Shown here one piece after another: positions 13,601 through 22,985 of a stretch of 64,000 nucleotides of DNA. Position 1 is the first letter of the stretch, and each line of letters opens with the position of its first letter. A program made the position numbers and the translations under genes. Location of the stretch: assembly GCA_012934845.2 (NCBI GenBank), contig WNNJ02000225.1:62001-126000 (forward strand), written 5' to 3'. The stretch is from Pomphorhynchus laevis (lineage: Eukaryota > Acanthocephala > Palaeacanthocephala > Echinorhynchida > Pomphorhynchidae). The notes below the pieces were generated by a model. The model made no database searches. It worked only from the letters and a program-made list of their open reading frames with translations, and was not told where the DNA came from.

Positions 13601-16376
13601 TAAAAATAAATTTAAACTTTTAAGCGGAAAACACTTTTATGAATAGATAATAAATAATATACTTTGTATTAGAATAAAATACATAGAAAATCAAATTTCA
13701 ACAGAGGAAATACGTCATTAGCATGTATTTGGCCCCGCTGCTATGTGGGAATTGTAATAAGGACAAAAACCTGATTACATATCAGTTCCTCCTGATGACC
13801 TCTAAACTTTATTCTGATTTTAAATGTTAACTTTATATAAATATAAAGTGTATACAATATTACATAATTATTTATTATTTATCTTTATTTTTATTTATAT
13901 TTAGTAGAAAATAATTACACAGTTATCTGATTTGTTCTACTAACACATTATTATTGATCTGTGGACTTTGTTTTCTCGGTAATATAACCTATGTCAGAAA
14001 TCCTGAAACTATATATTATTGATACGACATAATTATTTTTCTGCTAATTTTCATGCAAGTTAAGGTATTTTCTATTTCTTATAATGAAGATGTATAAATC
14101 AACAAAATATTATTAAAATACTAAATTTACAATATAAAAATCAACAGAATATTATTATAAATAAATTTAAACTAAGTGAAATGTTTTTACGAATATTTTA
14201 TATTTTTATATAAATAAACGAAATATTATGAAAACAGTAAAATAAATTTTACTATAAATAGTAAAATAAATCAACACAATAATATTAAAAATAAATTTAA
14301 ACTTTTAAGCGGAAAACACTTTTATGAATAGATAATAAATAATATACTTTGTATTAGAATAAAATACATAGAAAATCAAATTTCAACAGAGGAAATACGT
14401 CATTAGCATGTATTTGGCCCCGCTGCTATGTTGGGTAGAGGAGTGAGGGGCCAAAACCTTATTACATAGTAGTTCCTCCTTGTGACCTATATTCATTATT
14501 CTGATACAACGTCTGTTATTTATTAGTCAATTCATAAAAATTGACTTTTATTTTAAATTTCAATTTTTTATTTTAACTTGATTTAAATTATATAAAATCC
14601 TTTATAACAATTATTAATTATCTATCATTATTTAATCATTTAAATTCTATTTAGCATTATTTTTTAATTTATAAAGACTAGTTAGCTGGTATTTAGTTAC
14701 TTTATAATACAAAGAGTCAGTTTGCTGATCTGATCTAATTTTTCAAAATTTCAAAGATGAAGGCAGTAGCAGTCAAAATAAATTTTAAATAAAAAAAATT
14801 CTATGATGATAGTTTGATTTTTAAATAAATAAAATATATCTTGGTTATTTTATCTCATAATGGCAGTAGCTGGCTAAATTTCGATGTTTAAATAAATAAG
14901 ATATCTCTTAATTCCATTAAAGCTACTGCAATCAATATACAAGATATATCTTTAATGGATTTTTAATAAATTATAGGCAGTATATTCTGTATAAATGTTT
15001 AATATAGCTGTGCATAAGAGTGCCCAATTTGTCGCGACTGGTGGAAATGATAGAAAAGTCAAAATATGGGCGTGTCGATAATAAAGAAGAAATTTAGCAT
15101 TCAAAGGCAAATCAAAAGAATGACTGTAAGAATATTATCATAAAGATGTGCAATATTTTGAAGATGTTGTCTTTATTCGATGGAGACCGAGCAATTGTGT
15201 GATTTTTATACAATGCGATATCTATGCCAATTTTTTTTATCTTTTTATCTGTAGCTATGCTTAAAAGTTTTGAAGCTTATCGTTTGAGGAATAAGGTTCG
15301 AAACCTGATAACTTAGCAGTTTTTCTTGATGACCTATAATACATATTCCGATCCATCGCCTGTTATTTATTATTCAATTCATAAAAATTGACTTTTATTT
15401 TAAATTTCAATTATAACTTGATATAAATTATATGAAATATTATATAAAAATTATTTATTATTTATATTCACTTATAATTATTTTATTATTCATTTTGGCC
15501 ATTTTTCTGCTATAAACAAAATTATTTTTTCTGACCATTTCCAAACTCTTTATATGCTTCATCATTTTAGTGTTCGACTTATCATTAATATAGGGTATAC
15601 ATATGTATTTTGATTCTAGTTGAGACCATACCAGTTTTGTCCTAACATTATTTCCATTGGAATAAGATTTTTTAATTGCCTGAGTAGCAAATGCACTAGT
15701 TACCAGACTCTTATTAATGACATCATCCTTTTTTGATATATACAAAAGTAGATTTTTGGATCTAAAGAAAAGAGATGAAGCAGCGAAAATCTTATTAATG
15801 ATTTATAATTATTTAATTATTTAAATTTTATTTAGCATTATTTAAAAATTTTTCAAATATATAAATCATCAAAGTTATATTGTTAAAATATATGTAAACT
15901 CTAAAGTAGAAATTTAAGGATAGTAAATAATCAACAGGATCCTAAAATGAAATCAAACAAAGGATTGTAAATATTATTATTGTATATATTCGATTATTTA
16001 AATTATTAAATAATTAATTAAATGATTAATAATTAATTAAATGTTAAATTAGTTAATAGTAAATGCAACAACAAAGATAGATCGACAAAGTCGTTCGAAC
16101 TCCGTTTTAATGTTAGACAAATAAAACGAAAATAAAACATACGGTAGCGGCTTGAACATATGCTATATGGTTAAGTTCTAGATTCTGTAGCAGGTAGATA
16201 ATAGCACCAAGTGTGTAATGTTCCTTACTCTGTCCATCTCGTCCAGTTCCATATATTATGAACTTTGTATTTGTGTTTAACGGAAAGCTAAGACCGTCAA
16301 ATTCAACGGAAGTTGCATTTGCTTTGTAAGGTTGATCTTTAGAAATATACTGTCGAAGGAGAGTTAGCACATCCAT
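4602..16376 (-). CDS. CDC73: CDC73 / parafibromin, PAF1 complex subunit (complete, 12 exons)
   Basis: CDC73 is a subunit of the nuclear PAF1 complex, which acts with RNA polymerase II in elongation and histone modification. Exons (minus): 16143-16376, 12393-12525, 12212-12344, 12071-12162, 10501-10616, 10340-10450, 10118-10291, 8961-9094, 7136-7273, 6994-7088, 4686-4827 and 4602-4638. All phases agree and sum to 513 codons including the stop; human CDC73 has 531 residues. The start [10 protein letters not shown] aligns with human MADVLSVLRQY. Further landmarks are [51 protein letters not shown], the Ras-like C-terminal domain ([18 protein letters not shown]) and HKRHLDR, ending EHKPHLRY. The intron at 7089-7135 is 47 bp, while intron 1 is 3.6 kb and carries PLE and other debris. 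Exon 7 uses the acceptor at 10292-10293, the only choice that keeps frame. Identification is near certain. Confidence 0.96.
6104..6783 (-). mobile_element. I/jockey-like LINE, 5' fragment (copy J1) in CDC73 intron 10
   Basis: Read on the minus strand, 6783 to about 6500 is the C-terminal tail of an ORF1-like protein, with a charged, GGG-rich stretch ending SISSSD and a stop. A second frame follows from 6454 ([18 protein letters not shown]), the start of an apurinic-type endonuclease domain: the [15 protein letters not shown] and RS-IPQDI segments are shared with the copy at 38.8-39.4 kb. The endonuclease breaks off near 6104 before its catalytic GDFN segment. The piece lies in the same orientation as the host gene, inside a 2.2-kb intron. 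Clade assignment beyond I/jockey-like is not secure. Confidence 0.75.
7960..8830 (+). mobile_element. Penelope-like element fragment (P1): post-RT segment and terminal repeat
   Basis: The segment 7960-8354 encodes [16 protein letters not shown]..., then [17 protein letters not shown] and [12 protein letters not shown]. This is almost the same protein as at 54.66-55.0 kb, where it follows an RT YIDD box. It is therefore the region C-terminal to the reverse transcriptase of a Penelope-like element. The frame ends at 8354. A decayed copy of the element's terminal repeat follows (about 8560-8830), with the TCAGGTTCCTC-ATGATGAC-TAT block and an A/T-rich tail beginning ATTCATAAAAATTGA. It lies in CDC73 intron 8-9, antisense to the gene. 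The RT core itself is absent. Confidence 0.7.
9530..9865 (-). mobile_element. tRNA-derived SINE with duplicated head
   Basis: On the minus strand, an RNA polymerase III A-box-like AGCCTAGTGGATG (about 9680-9695) and a B box GAGTTCAAATCC (about 9635-9647) are spaced as in tRNA. The approximately 101-bp head occurs twice in direct orientation (9759-9860 and 9647-9747), separated by 11 bp. The upstream copy stops before the B box, so only the inner copy has a full promoter. The body (9541-9634) holds GGGTCGAAAC, later CAGCAGCTGATGAAACCC and an 8-bp helix GTCTGGGT/ACCCAGAC. It lies in CDC73 intron 7, in the same orientation as the gene. It cannot be a functional tRNA, because no cloverleaf acceptor stem forms around these boxes. 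Confidence 0.75.
12720..13900 (+). mobile_element. Decayed Penelope-like element (P2) with terminal repeat
   Basis: The DNA at 12840-12910 and 13000-13080 matches the PLE at 54.7-55.1 kb (traces of [17 protein letters not shown]) but has many stops. From 13572 it is a near-identical direct repeat of 14275 onward: a [16 protein letters not shown] frame end, then ATTAGCATGTATTTGGCCCC and the rest of the terminal repeat module. It lies in CDC73 intron 1, antisense to the gene. The coding part is clearly dead. Confidence 0.65.
14160..14740 (+). repeat. PLE terminal-repeat copy (best preserved RNA module)
   Basis: This is the second direct copy of the PLE 3' region, about 700 bp from the first; the two share roughly 150 bp almost unchanged (13572-13730 and 14275-14430). 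It contains GGCCCC, CTGCTATG, GGGGCC and CATAGTAG in that order (14422-14485), then GTTCCTCCT, TATTCTGATACAACGTCTG and the A/T tail beginning ATTCATAAAAATTGAC. PLEs are known to sit in tandem, sharing such repeats. The repeat may carry the element's self-cleaving RNA (see findings). Confidence 0.65.
14990..15085 (+). pseudogene. WD40-repeat-like fragment
   Basis: The plus strand reads [20 protein letters not shown] followed by VKIWACR and a stop. The [12 protein letters not shown] string is a classical end of a WD40 blade. A second WD-like string ([12 protein letters not shown]) can be read at about 15165-15210 in another frame. No flanking exon or open gene was found, and it lies inside CDC73 intron 1 on the opposite strand. 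It could be a dead duplicate of a WD40 gene or a captured exon. I cannot name the parent gene. Confidence 0.35.
15260..15850 (+). repeat. Degenerate PLE terminal-repeat copy and flank
   Basis: The block at 15286-15345 (AAGGTTCGAAACCTGATAAC, TTAGCAGTTTTTCTTGATGA, CCTAT) and the following ATTCATAAAAATTGACTTTT match the PLE terminal repeats at 14.4 and 47.7 kb with many changes. Further right, a 95-codon minus-strand open frame (15458-15745; contains [13 protein letters not shown]) may be part of the PLE linker between reverse transcriptase and endonuclease, but I cannot support this well. Confidence 0.45.
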
Positions 16377-16740
16377 CTGAAAAATAAAATAATTCTATAA
16401 TGCAGTGCATTCAATGGTATTTCAATAAAATATAGGTAATACAGATGTATTGATCATTTAGGTGGTCAAACTTGATAACACAAATGTTTATTATACATTT
16501 AGAAGTCGAGAATGCATTTTCATTAAAATTACATATTATAAAGTACCCATTATATTATTTCTTCGAGAACAGATCGTTTATATTTTAAAAACATTTTTAT
16601 TAAATGTTTTCCATCAAGCCAAACTCAAACAAACAAAAAATTGGAAAGGTACACAATATCAGTGAACCTATAAAATACGATAATAGAAAAATTACTTCGC
16701 AATAAAGTTATAATTTAACTTGATTGCATCTGTGAGCTGA

Positions 16741-16859
16741 AATTCTTCTGGTTATGGCCAGAATAATCAACGTTTAGGACGCTGATTAGTAACATCCTGC
16801 TGTATCAAGAATATGAACTATACCTATGAGGATAGTGTCGTGCCACAACCAGAAGAATA
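16741..16859. mobile_element. Short MITE-like inverted-repeat element upstream of CDC73
   Basis: Left end ATTCTTCTGGTTATGGC (16742-16758) and right end GCCACAACCAGAAGAAT (16842-16858) are 17-bp inverted repeats with one mismatch, enclosing about 83 bp with no coding capacity. It lies about 370 bp upstream of the CDC73 start codon. No clear target duplication was seen. It could instead be a chance hairpin. Confidence 0.45.
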
Positions 16860-16989
16860 AATATATAATTAATAATTAAGTTGATAATTAAATTAGTTAT
16901 TTATTATTGGCAAAACGATCGAACAACAAAACAGCCAAAGCAAAAATGAAATTTTTTAGAAATGCGATTGAAGTGAAGCCACCAGATGG

Positions 16990-17590
16990 AAATGACGCAA
17001 CGCTATAGAAATGACGTAACGCTAAATGACGCAAAGCAACTAAAGTGATGCAAGACTATGGAAGTGACGTAAGACAATAGAAGTGACGTAAGACAATAGA
17101 AGTGACGCAATACAATAGAAGTGACGTAAGACAATAGAAGTGACGTAAGACAATAGAAGTGACGTAAGACAATAGAAGTGACGTAAGACAATAGAAGTGA
17201 CGTAAGACAATAGAAGTGACGTAAGACAATAGAAGTGACGTAAGACAATAGAAGTGACGTAAGACAATAGAAGTGACGTAAGACAATAGAAGTGACGTAA
17301 GACAATAGAAGTGACGTAAGACAATAGAAGTGACGTAAGACAATAGAAGTGACGCAATACAATAGAAGTGACGCAATACAATAGAAGTGACGTAAGACAA
17401 TAGAAGTGACGTAAGACAATAGAAGTGACGTAAGACAATAGAAGTGAAGTAAGACAATAGAAGTGACGTAAGACAATAGAAGTGACGTAAGACAATAGAA
17501 GTGACGTAAGACAGTAGAAGTGGCGTAAGTCAATAGAAGTGACGCAAGACAATAGAAGTGACGCAATACAATAGAAATTACATTGTGTAA
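16990..17590. repeat. 19-bp minisatellite with CRE/ATF-like sites
   Basis: This is a tandem array of roughly 28 units of the 19-mer GACAATAGAAGTGACGTAA. About 20 units carry a perfect TGACGTAA; a few carry TGACGCAA or other single changes. The edges are degenerate (16990-17060 and 17520-17590). The unit contains no stop codon in any of the three minus-strand frames, so long repetitive frames appear on that strand; these are not genes. The array starts about 615 bp upstream of the CDC73 ATG, in its likely promoter region. Confidence 0.95.
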
Positions 17591-17657
17591 AAGCGAACCT
17601 ATTATAAAATTAAACAAAATAATACATTTTTATGAAGAAAAATTGCTTTTGATACAT

Positions 17658-17712
17658 TGACGTCATAAAATGACGCAAAATAATACAAATTACTTTCGAT
17701 ACAGTGACGTCA
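17658..17712. promoter_or_regulatory. Two perfect CRE palindromes next to the minisatellite
   Basis: TGACGTCA, the CREB/ATF consensus, occurs at 17658-17665 and 17705-17712, each in a similar setting (GATACATTGACGTCA and GATACAGTGACGTCA). A TGACGCAA lies between them. They adjoin the array of TGACGTAA units and lie about 1.3 kb upstream of the CDC73 ATG. Function is inferred from sequence match only. Confidence 0.4.
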
Positions 17713-18339
17713 GCAAAATATAAAATGACTCACTCAATACAAAAGTAACAGAATATCCCGATTAATGATATATCAATTAATAATGTATAAATATATTATT
17801 ATATTATATAAAAACAATATTATAGCATAATTATATAATTTAATATTAACTAATTTATATAATATTCTGATATAAGAGCTGTTCTTTTTCGGAAATGGGA
17901 GAACAAAAAGAAAGAAATAAAAAATATATTAAATTCGTTTATCATGAACGCTTTCCGTTCGTTGTCAGTAGTTCAGAGATTTCGTAAGGATTATAAATTA
18001 ATCATGTACAAACATCAATTACTCTAATGAGTCAATAGACTTGCAGTTAAAATATATGCATACAAATATTCATACAACAGTTCGAACAAAATCTGCATAC
18101 GCATCTGTCTGATCGCACAAAAACGCAATTGTGCAAATATTATTGTGATATACTTGACGAATCCACGAAATATATATTCTTTATTTATTTCGTTAGTTGA
18201 TTTTCAGTTTGATTGAAATAGTTATGGTGCATATTTGCATGCTCATCATGCCAATCCTATAATTTTATTGATCTCGGTACGCCAAAAAGAAACTTTAGAA
18301 AATAAAAGTATTTCTTTTCGGTTGCTAAAAAAACTTTGT
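17713..18339. other. AT-rich spacer
   Basis: I see no coding region or named repeat here. The right end may contain the tail of the LTR-element pol region described next. Confidence 0.3.
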
Positions 18340-18668
18340 TCTTAGTATGCCTAAAACAAGGAGAACCAGAAGAAGACAGGCCTATCTTAATGATTACTTT
18401 TGCAGCCGGGGCGAATGTTATGATATGAAATGATCAGATTGTGTCTTTTGTATAACTTTACTTATTTATAGATATTATTGAATAAAGCAGTTCTAACGTT
18501 GCTTATTTATTACAATGACTCCTAAGTTTTATATGGATAGTTTCGGATACACGATGGTTACCTTTTTGAACACTAGCACCATACTGCACACTTCCATCAG
18601 AAGGTATTTGTTGAATCAAAATGCATGAAACAAGTAGTGACTATTCTAACGTTGCTTATTTATTACAG
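18340..18668 (+). mobile_element. LTR retrotransposon fossil: pol end and short LTR
   Basis: A short basic stretch typical of the end of a Ty3/Gypsy-type pol polyprotein precedes an approximately 99-bp LTR-like unit (18416-18514). The unit begins TGTTATGATATG, has an internal AATAAA and ends TTATTTATTACA. The end of the same unit recurs at about 18641-18667. A matching unit stands before the gag-like region at 21.47 kb, which supports the LTR reading. The element is broken and old, and only its terminal part remains. Confidence 0.55.
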
Positions 18669-19689
18669 TTTCTGTATTAACGAAGACTATCATCATACCC
18701 AGAAGGTAGAATGATATCTTCTGGGTATATTACTATGCATTTGTAGATAGACGTTCCCAATTCCCACTTTTTTGCCTTAACTCCCGCTATTTATGCAAAA
18801 TTAAAAATGGTTTATATTTTTATATAAAGTTCATTTGCATAACTATTTTAATATTGAAAAGTATATACATTACAATGGGTAAGGTACAAATGTATCTTGA
18901 ATCAACTTTCAATCAAAGTGAGGACAATCTAGACTTGACAATTTTTGTAGAACGTATTATATATAATATAATATTTTATATAATATAATATATTTATATA
19001 TAATTATATTTAAACTATAATTTTCATGTTATAAAATATATTCATGTAAATTTTACTAACACTGTGGATCTGCCTCTGTATAAAGCGAAATGTATTCTCT
19101 GTGGTTTATTGTATTTTTCCTTGGTTCGACCATAATAAGTATCCATACTTTTAAATCCTTAGCATTCATTGCATTTGTTGAATTTTTAAGCTTTCTTCGG
19201 CACCCATAGGTAATTTTAGAAAAATGAACACTATGAGATTGTTATTTGTCGTGATAATATGTCCACTTAGTAGTGCATAACATTTGAAACTGTCAGATAA
19301 AAATTACATTTTTGAAAACATTCATATCATGTTACACGAGGTTTTTGATATTTTTAAGAGTATTAGATGATAATATTATACAAATTCAATAATTTGATAA
19401 CAATTACTTTGATAATAATCAAGCGGTGCCGAATTTTCAGGTAAAAAGGTCTTTGGAAAGAATGTCCTTGGAAAGAATATCCATGGAAAGAACAATTGTC
19501 GAGAAAATAAAAAATATATATACATTGAAAATTTAACTATTGTTTGAATAATTAATAGAAGAACGATGAATTATTTATTCGGTAATTTTTCAAACGTTAA
19601 TGAGTTCATTATCATATTATGTTGTTAAAATGTTTTTATCTAATTTTTTAGTTCATATGTGTCGTCTTTGTTCATTGTCGGGTCGTGTA
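18669..19689. other. AT-rich spacer
   Basis: Nothing recognisable was found: no open frames of note, no clear repeats apart from A/T runs. Confidence 0.3.
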
Positions 19690-20400
19690 GAATCATTTCA
19701 AGTAATCAAGCTCGTGATCTTGACATAATTATTCAATCGACACTGATAGACTTTGTAGTTCCACAACAAAGATGATTTATCTGATTAAAAATCGTTTTTC
19801 AGTTTATTCACTCTCCTTTGTTCTGCAATACATCGCGCTAGTTAGTCCTCACATCGAATATGCTATCCGAGCATCGTTCCATTCCATGATAGGCGAAATT
19901 TGAGACAAAAGAAATTCTACGGCGTAACAGCTAACTCATTCGAGAAGGTGAAATTATGGGTTGTAATGATCGATTAACTTCGATGGGTATGGTATCATTG
20001 CAAATCAGACTACTCGTTTTGGATCTGTGGCAATGTGGCATATTGTAAAGGGAATGTATCGATATTCAAGCGACTGTGTTTAAATTAACTTCTGACAAAG
20101 TCATTTTCGCACACACGCAAATTTGGAGGTCCACGAGGATATCACTATTGTCACTCAGCGCGTTAAAGTTGTGGAACTCATTGCCACTTGACATGGCGGC
20201 TGCATCATGACTTAGCTAATTCAAGGCTTGAGAACAGTTGAATAATACATGCAGATCAAGACAACATTAGAAAATTTTATCATTGGATTGCTGGTTTCTG
20301 ATATTTTGTTTTTAATTGTGGTGTTGTTCAGTGATCGGGCAGAACAACCTTTTTGGTCAAAGCCCTGTATATATAATAATAAATAATAAATATACACGTA
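19690..20400 (+). mobile_element. CR1-like LINE, 3' end fragment
   Basis: Read in shifting frames, 19780-20000 encodes LIKNRFSVYS and RALVRPHIEYAIRASFHSMI, the conserved segment C-terminal to the reverse transcriptase of CR1/jockey-type LINEs (compare ALVRPHLEYCVQATFP in the intact copy at 26.5-28.5 kb). The 3' end is GTTCAGTGATCGGGCAGAAC and TTTTTGGTCAAAGCCCTGTA, followed by an ATAATAAATAATAAAT tail. It is 5'-truncated and has frameshifts and stops. Confidence 0.65.
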
Positions 20401-20430
20401 TTAATATCATTATATCTTATTAAAATAATA

Positions 20431-20948
20431 TCATTTGGTTGGCTTCATAAATTATCCTCGTGTGAATTCTTTAATCCTAGATGAAGCACTGTACACATCA
20501 ATAAGCGTAAGTGGACCTCATCAGCAGTGAGCCTACGCATACCTTTCGTGTTTCGGTCCTTTAATGATCTGCTGAAATTTTCATCTGCTGCCTTTCTGTG
20601 CAAACGTACAGTTTGCACAGAAATCCACTTGTGCAAACGTACAGTTTGCACAAGTGGAAATGTTTTCCTTACAAACTGTATCGTTTGTTTTTCACAAGTG
20701 GATTTCACAATCCACTTGTGCAAACGTACAGTTTGCACAAGTGGAAATGTTTTCCTTACAAACTGTATCGTTTGTTTTTACAGAAAGGCAGCAGAGGAAA
20801 ATTTCAGCAGATCATTAAAGGACCGAAACACGAAAGGTAGGCGTAGGCCCACTGCTAATGACGTCCACCTACGCTGATTGTAGTGTAAAGTGCTGCATCT
20901 AGGATTAAAGAATTCACACGAGGATAATTTATGAAGCTGACCAAATGA
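20431..20948. mobile_element. Foldback (long inverted repeat) element with internal hairpins
   Basis: The arms at about 20431-20597 and 20780-20948 are inverted copies of each other (from TCATTTGGTTGGCTTCATAA inward). The centre holds two tandem copies of an approximately 83-bp unit. Each unit contains CCACTTGTGCAAAC-GTACA-GTTTGCACAAGTGG, a perfect 14-bp-arm hairpin with a 5-nt loop, and a second small hairpin ACAAAC-TGTATC-GTTTGT. No coding capacity was found. Each arm also carries GGACCGAAAC and CTGATGA or CTAATGA motifs shared with the SINE at 9.5 kb. The family is unknown; it could be a non-autonomous DNA transposon or an inverted SINE dimer. Confidence 0.75.
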
Positions 20949-20987
20949 TGATACTCGCTCGTGTATGCAATTATTCATTCTATTAAA

Positions 20988-21362
20988 ATAATAATACAAA
21001 TTTATTTAACGTGGCAAATGCGTACAAGCTGCACGCTTACAAGTCCACTAACAATAAATGAAAAAGTCAAGCAGATAAATTGTTTAAATCGGATCGGATT
21101 TGGCGTTTGAAACACGGCATTGATGTCGATTGGCGTCTATGAATGGGCAGATGATTCCACGGTAGAGGAGCAGCCACCAGGAAGGAGCGGAGTCCAAAGG
21201 AGGTAGAGTAGTTTGGGACATGTAAAAGAAGGGAATTACAGGAACGCAAGGAACAGTAAACAGGTCGAGAATTATCTAGAAAAGGAAGGTTGAGAAATGA
21301 AGGGGTATGAAAAGTTACAAGGCGGAAAGCAACGAGAAGAAGACAAATTTGAATGTGTTGTG
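20988..21362 (-). mobile_element. L2-like LINE, 3' end fragment (copy D)
   Basis: The minus strand encodes LVTFHTPSFLNLPFLDNSRP, the C-terminal ORF2 residues, and SAL--F-RQIRSDLNNLSA, then the family's 3' UTR (GGCAAATGCGTACAAGCTG) and a TATTATT-type tail. It closely matches the copy at 28.85-29.2 kb but has been cut to about 375 bp. It abuts a CR1-like LINE tail. Confidence 0.8.
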
Positions 21363-21432
21363 TTGTACAGTGAGCGGGCAAAACGGCCTTTTTGGTCAAA
21401 GTCCTGTATACATAATAATAAATAATAAATAC
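21355..21432 (+). mobile_element. CR1-like LINE 3' tail, second copy
   Basis: GTTGTACAGTGAGCGGGCAA, then TTTTTGGTCAAAGTCCTGTA and an ATAATAAATAATAAAT tail, match the 3' end at 20.33-20.40 kb. Only about 75 bp of the element remains, directly abutting the L2-like fragment. Confidence 0.6.
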
Positions 21433-21467
21433 TCAGTTGAAAATAATAAACAGATTTGGTTTCTGTT

Positions 21468-22340
21468 ATGATATGAAATGATCAGATTGTACCTTTTGTA
21501 TAACTTTATGTATAGATATTATTGAATAAAGCCGTTCTAACGTTGCTTATTTATTACAATTTATTCAATAATATTTGTTCATCGAGATCGTGAAACTATT
21601 GATGCCTTCAGCATTAAATATAACTATCGACAGTCCTAATTCTCAAGAAGATTGGATACACTGGAAGCGACGCCTTGACAGTTTTATTGCTCTGCAAGCA
21701 GGACTCAATGACGAATCTCCGCTACCATTACTTGTCAATCTCATCTCGACGAAATTATTCGGATTAATCAAAGCGTGTACTTTATATGAAGAGGCTGTAA
21801 ATATCTCGAATAGAGCATTCATAAAGCCTGTAAATATTCTATTCGCACGTAACCAACTTCATGCTTGCCGACAAGAACCGGCAATGACTTTAGATCAGTA
21901 TCTCCGAATGCTTGGCGATTTCGCTAATCTATGCGATTTTCAGCCTGTGAATGCTTCTTCAAATCGTAATGCACATATTACAGATTCTTTTATTCAAGGA
22001 CTTCACAATAGTTACATTAGACAACGTCGCCTTGAATCTCTAGTAACTGATCTTGACGAACTAGTGACGATTGCCAAATAACTCGAAGAGCTCAACAACA
22101 TGCCGCGATAATATCATCCGCAGAAACATCAAGTCTCGCATTTACTCAGGTCAGTCTGGTTGATAAGTCATGTGAAGATAATGAACAATTTGATACTCTC
22201 GCTGCACTGAAAACAAATAAACTAACACGCTTCTCTCAAGACAGTGGGATACACAAATGGTACAAAATTTCAAAAGCATGAAAAAACAACAATAAAACAA
22301 AAGAAATGGTGTGAATATGCTCATGTGACATCCTGGCACT
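21468..22340 (+). mobile_element. LTR retrotransposon fossil: LTR and gag
   Basis: A unit matching the LTR at 18416-18514 (TGTTATGATATG...TTATTTATTACA) is followed by a gag-like open region (about 21575-22081). Its pattern, W..WK..LDSFI, then a leucine-rich helical stretch and DSFIQGL..S.IRQR.LE, is that of Ty3/Gypsy-type Gag capsid domains. The following 250 bp probably continue the same element. It is incomplete and broken; no pol follows in this place. A moderately old insertion is likely. Confidence 0.6.
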
Positions 22341-22394
22341 GAAGCTTTGTTGCGTTTGTTAATTCTAGTGGAGTGTCAGCCATTAGCTGCCAAA

Positions 22395-22985
22395 GGCTCC
22401 AAAAAGCTTCTCTCCTCCTAACAACAACGTTTTCTAAACCGCTCTATTCGACATCGTCGACCACTCCGTCCTCCTTTATCGCCTTCGTTATGATTACGGA
22501 TTTTCTTTCTTTTACATAGCATGATTTGCCTCATATCTATCCGACCGTTCTTTTCAAGACTGTTCAAATTCATCATCCTATCCTCCCATCCCTATTTTCT
22601 AAGGGGTCCCACAAGGTTCAGTCCCAGGACCCCTGCTTTTCTCTCTTCTACTTGGCGATCTCTCTCCGTTTATCAAACCTTACTCCTCTAACATCATGCA
22701 ATGCGCCGATGACATCCTCATCTATGCTCATGCACCCACACATCGCATATACGATATCGGCATTTCTGCCTTGAACTGTCTTTCTTTAATCTACAAAAGT
22801 CTCTCCAATCTTCGTCTCGTTCTAAACCCAGACAAGTTTAAAATAACGTGGATCCTCCTCCGTCAACCTAACATATCTCCGCCCACTGTATCTTTTGCAT
22901 CATCAATCATCCCCGTAGTCCACAATCTCACTTTCTTAGGATTCCATTTCGATGATCACCTTTCCCTTAAGCCCTTCGTCGGTGG
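22395..22985 (+). mobile_element. L2-like LINE, internal RT fragment (copy E)
   Basis: In shifting frames the plus strand encodes FDIVDHSVLLYRLRYDYGF, GVPQGSVPGPLLFSLLLGDL, QCADDILIYAHAPTHRIYD and FLGFHFDDHLSLKPF. These are the RT palm and thumb segments of the family seen whole at 29.5-31.9 kb. The ADD box is kept but the frame is broken. Both ends are cut, and it is fused to an older LINE on the right. Confidence 0.75.

Noticed and set aside
14410-14500. HDV-like ribozyme reading of the PLE terminal pseudoknot
   Set aside because: The A-B-A'-B' order resembles HDV P1/P2, but the P3 hairpin and P4 cannot form and no catalytic C is in place.
17003-17617. Three long repetitive minus-strand frames (204, 170 and 133 codons)
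   Set aside because: They are translations of the 19-bp minisatellite, whose unit has no stop in any frame on that strand and so is open in all three.
20527-20877. Plus-strand frames with repeated CKRTVCTSGNVFLTN
   Set aside because: Translation of the hairpin units of the foldback element, not a gene.
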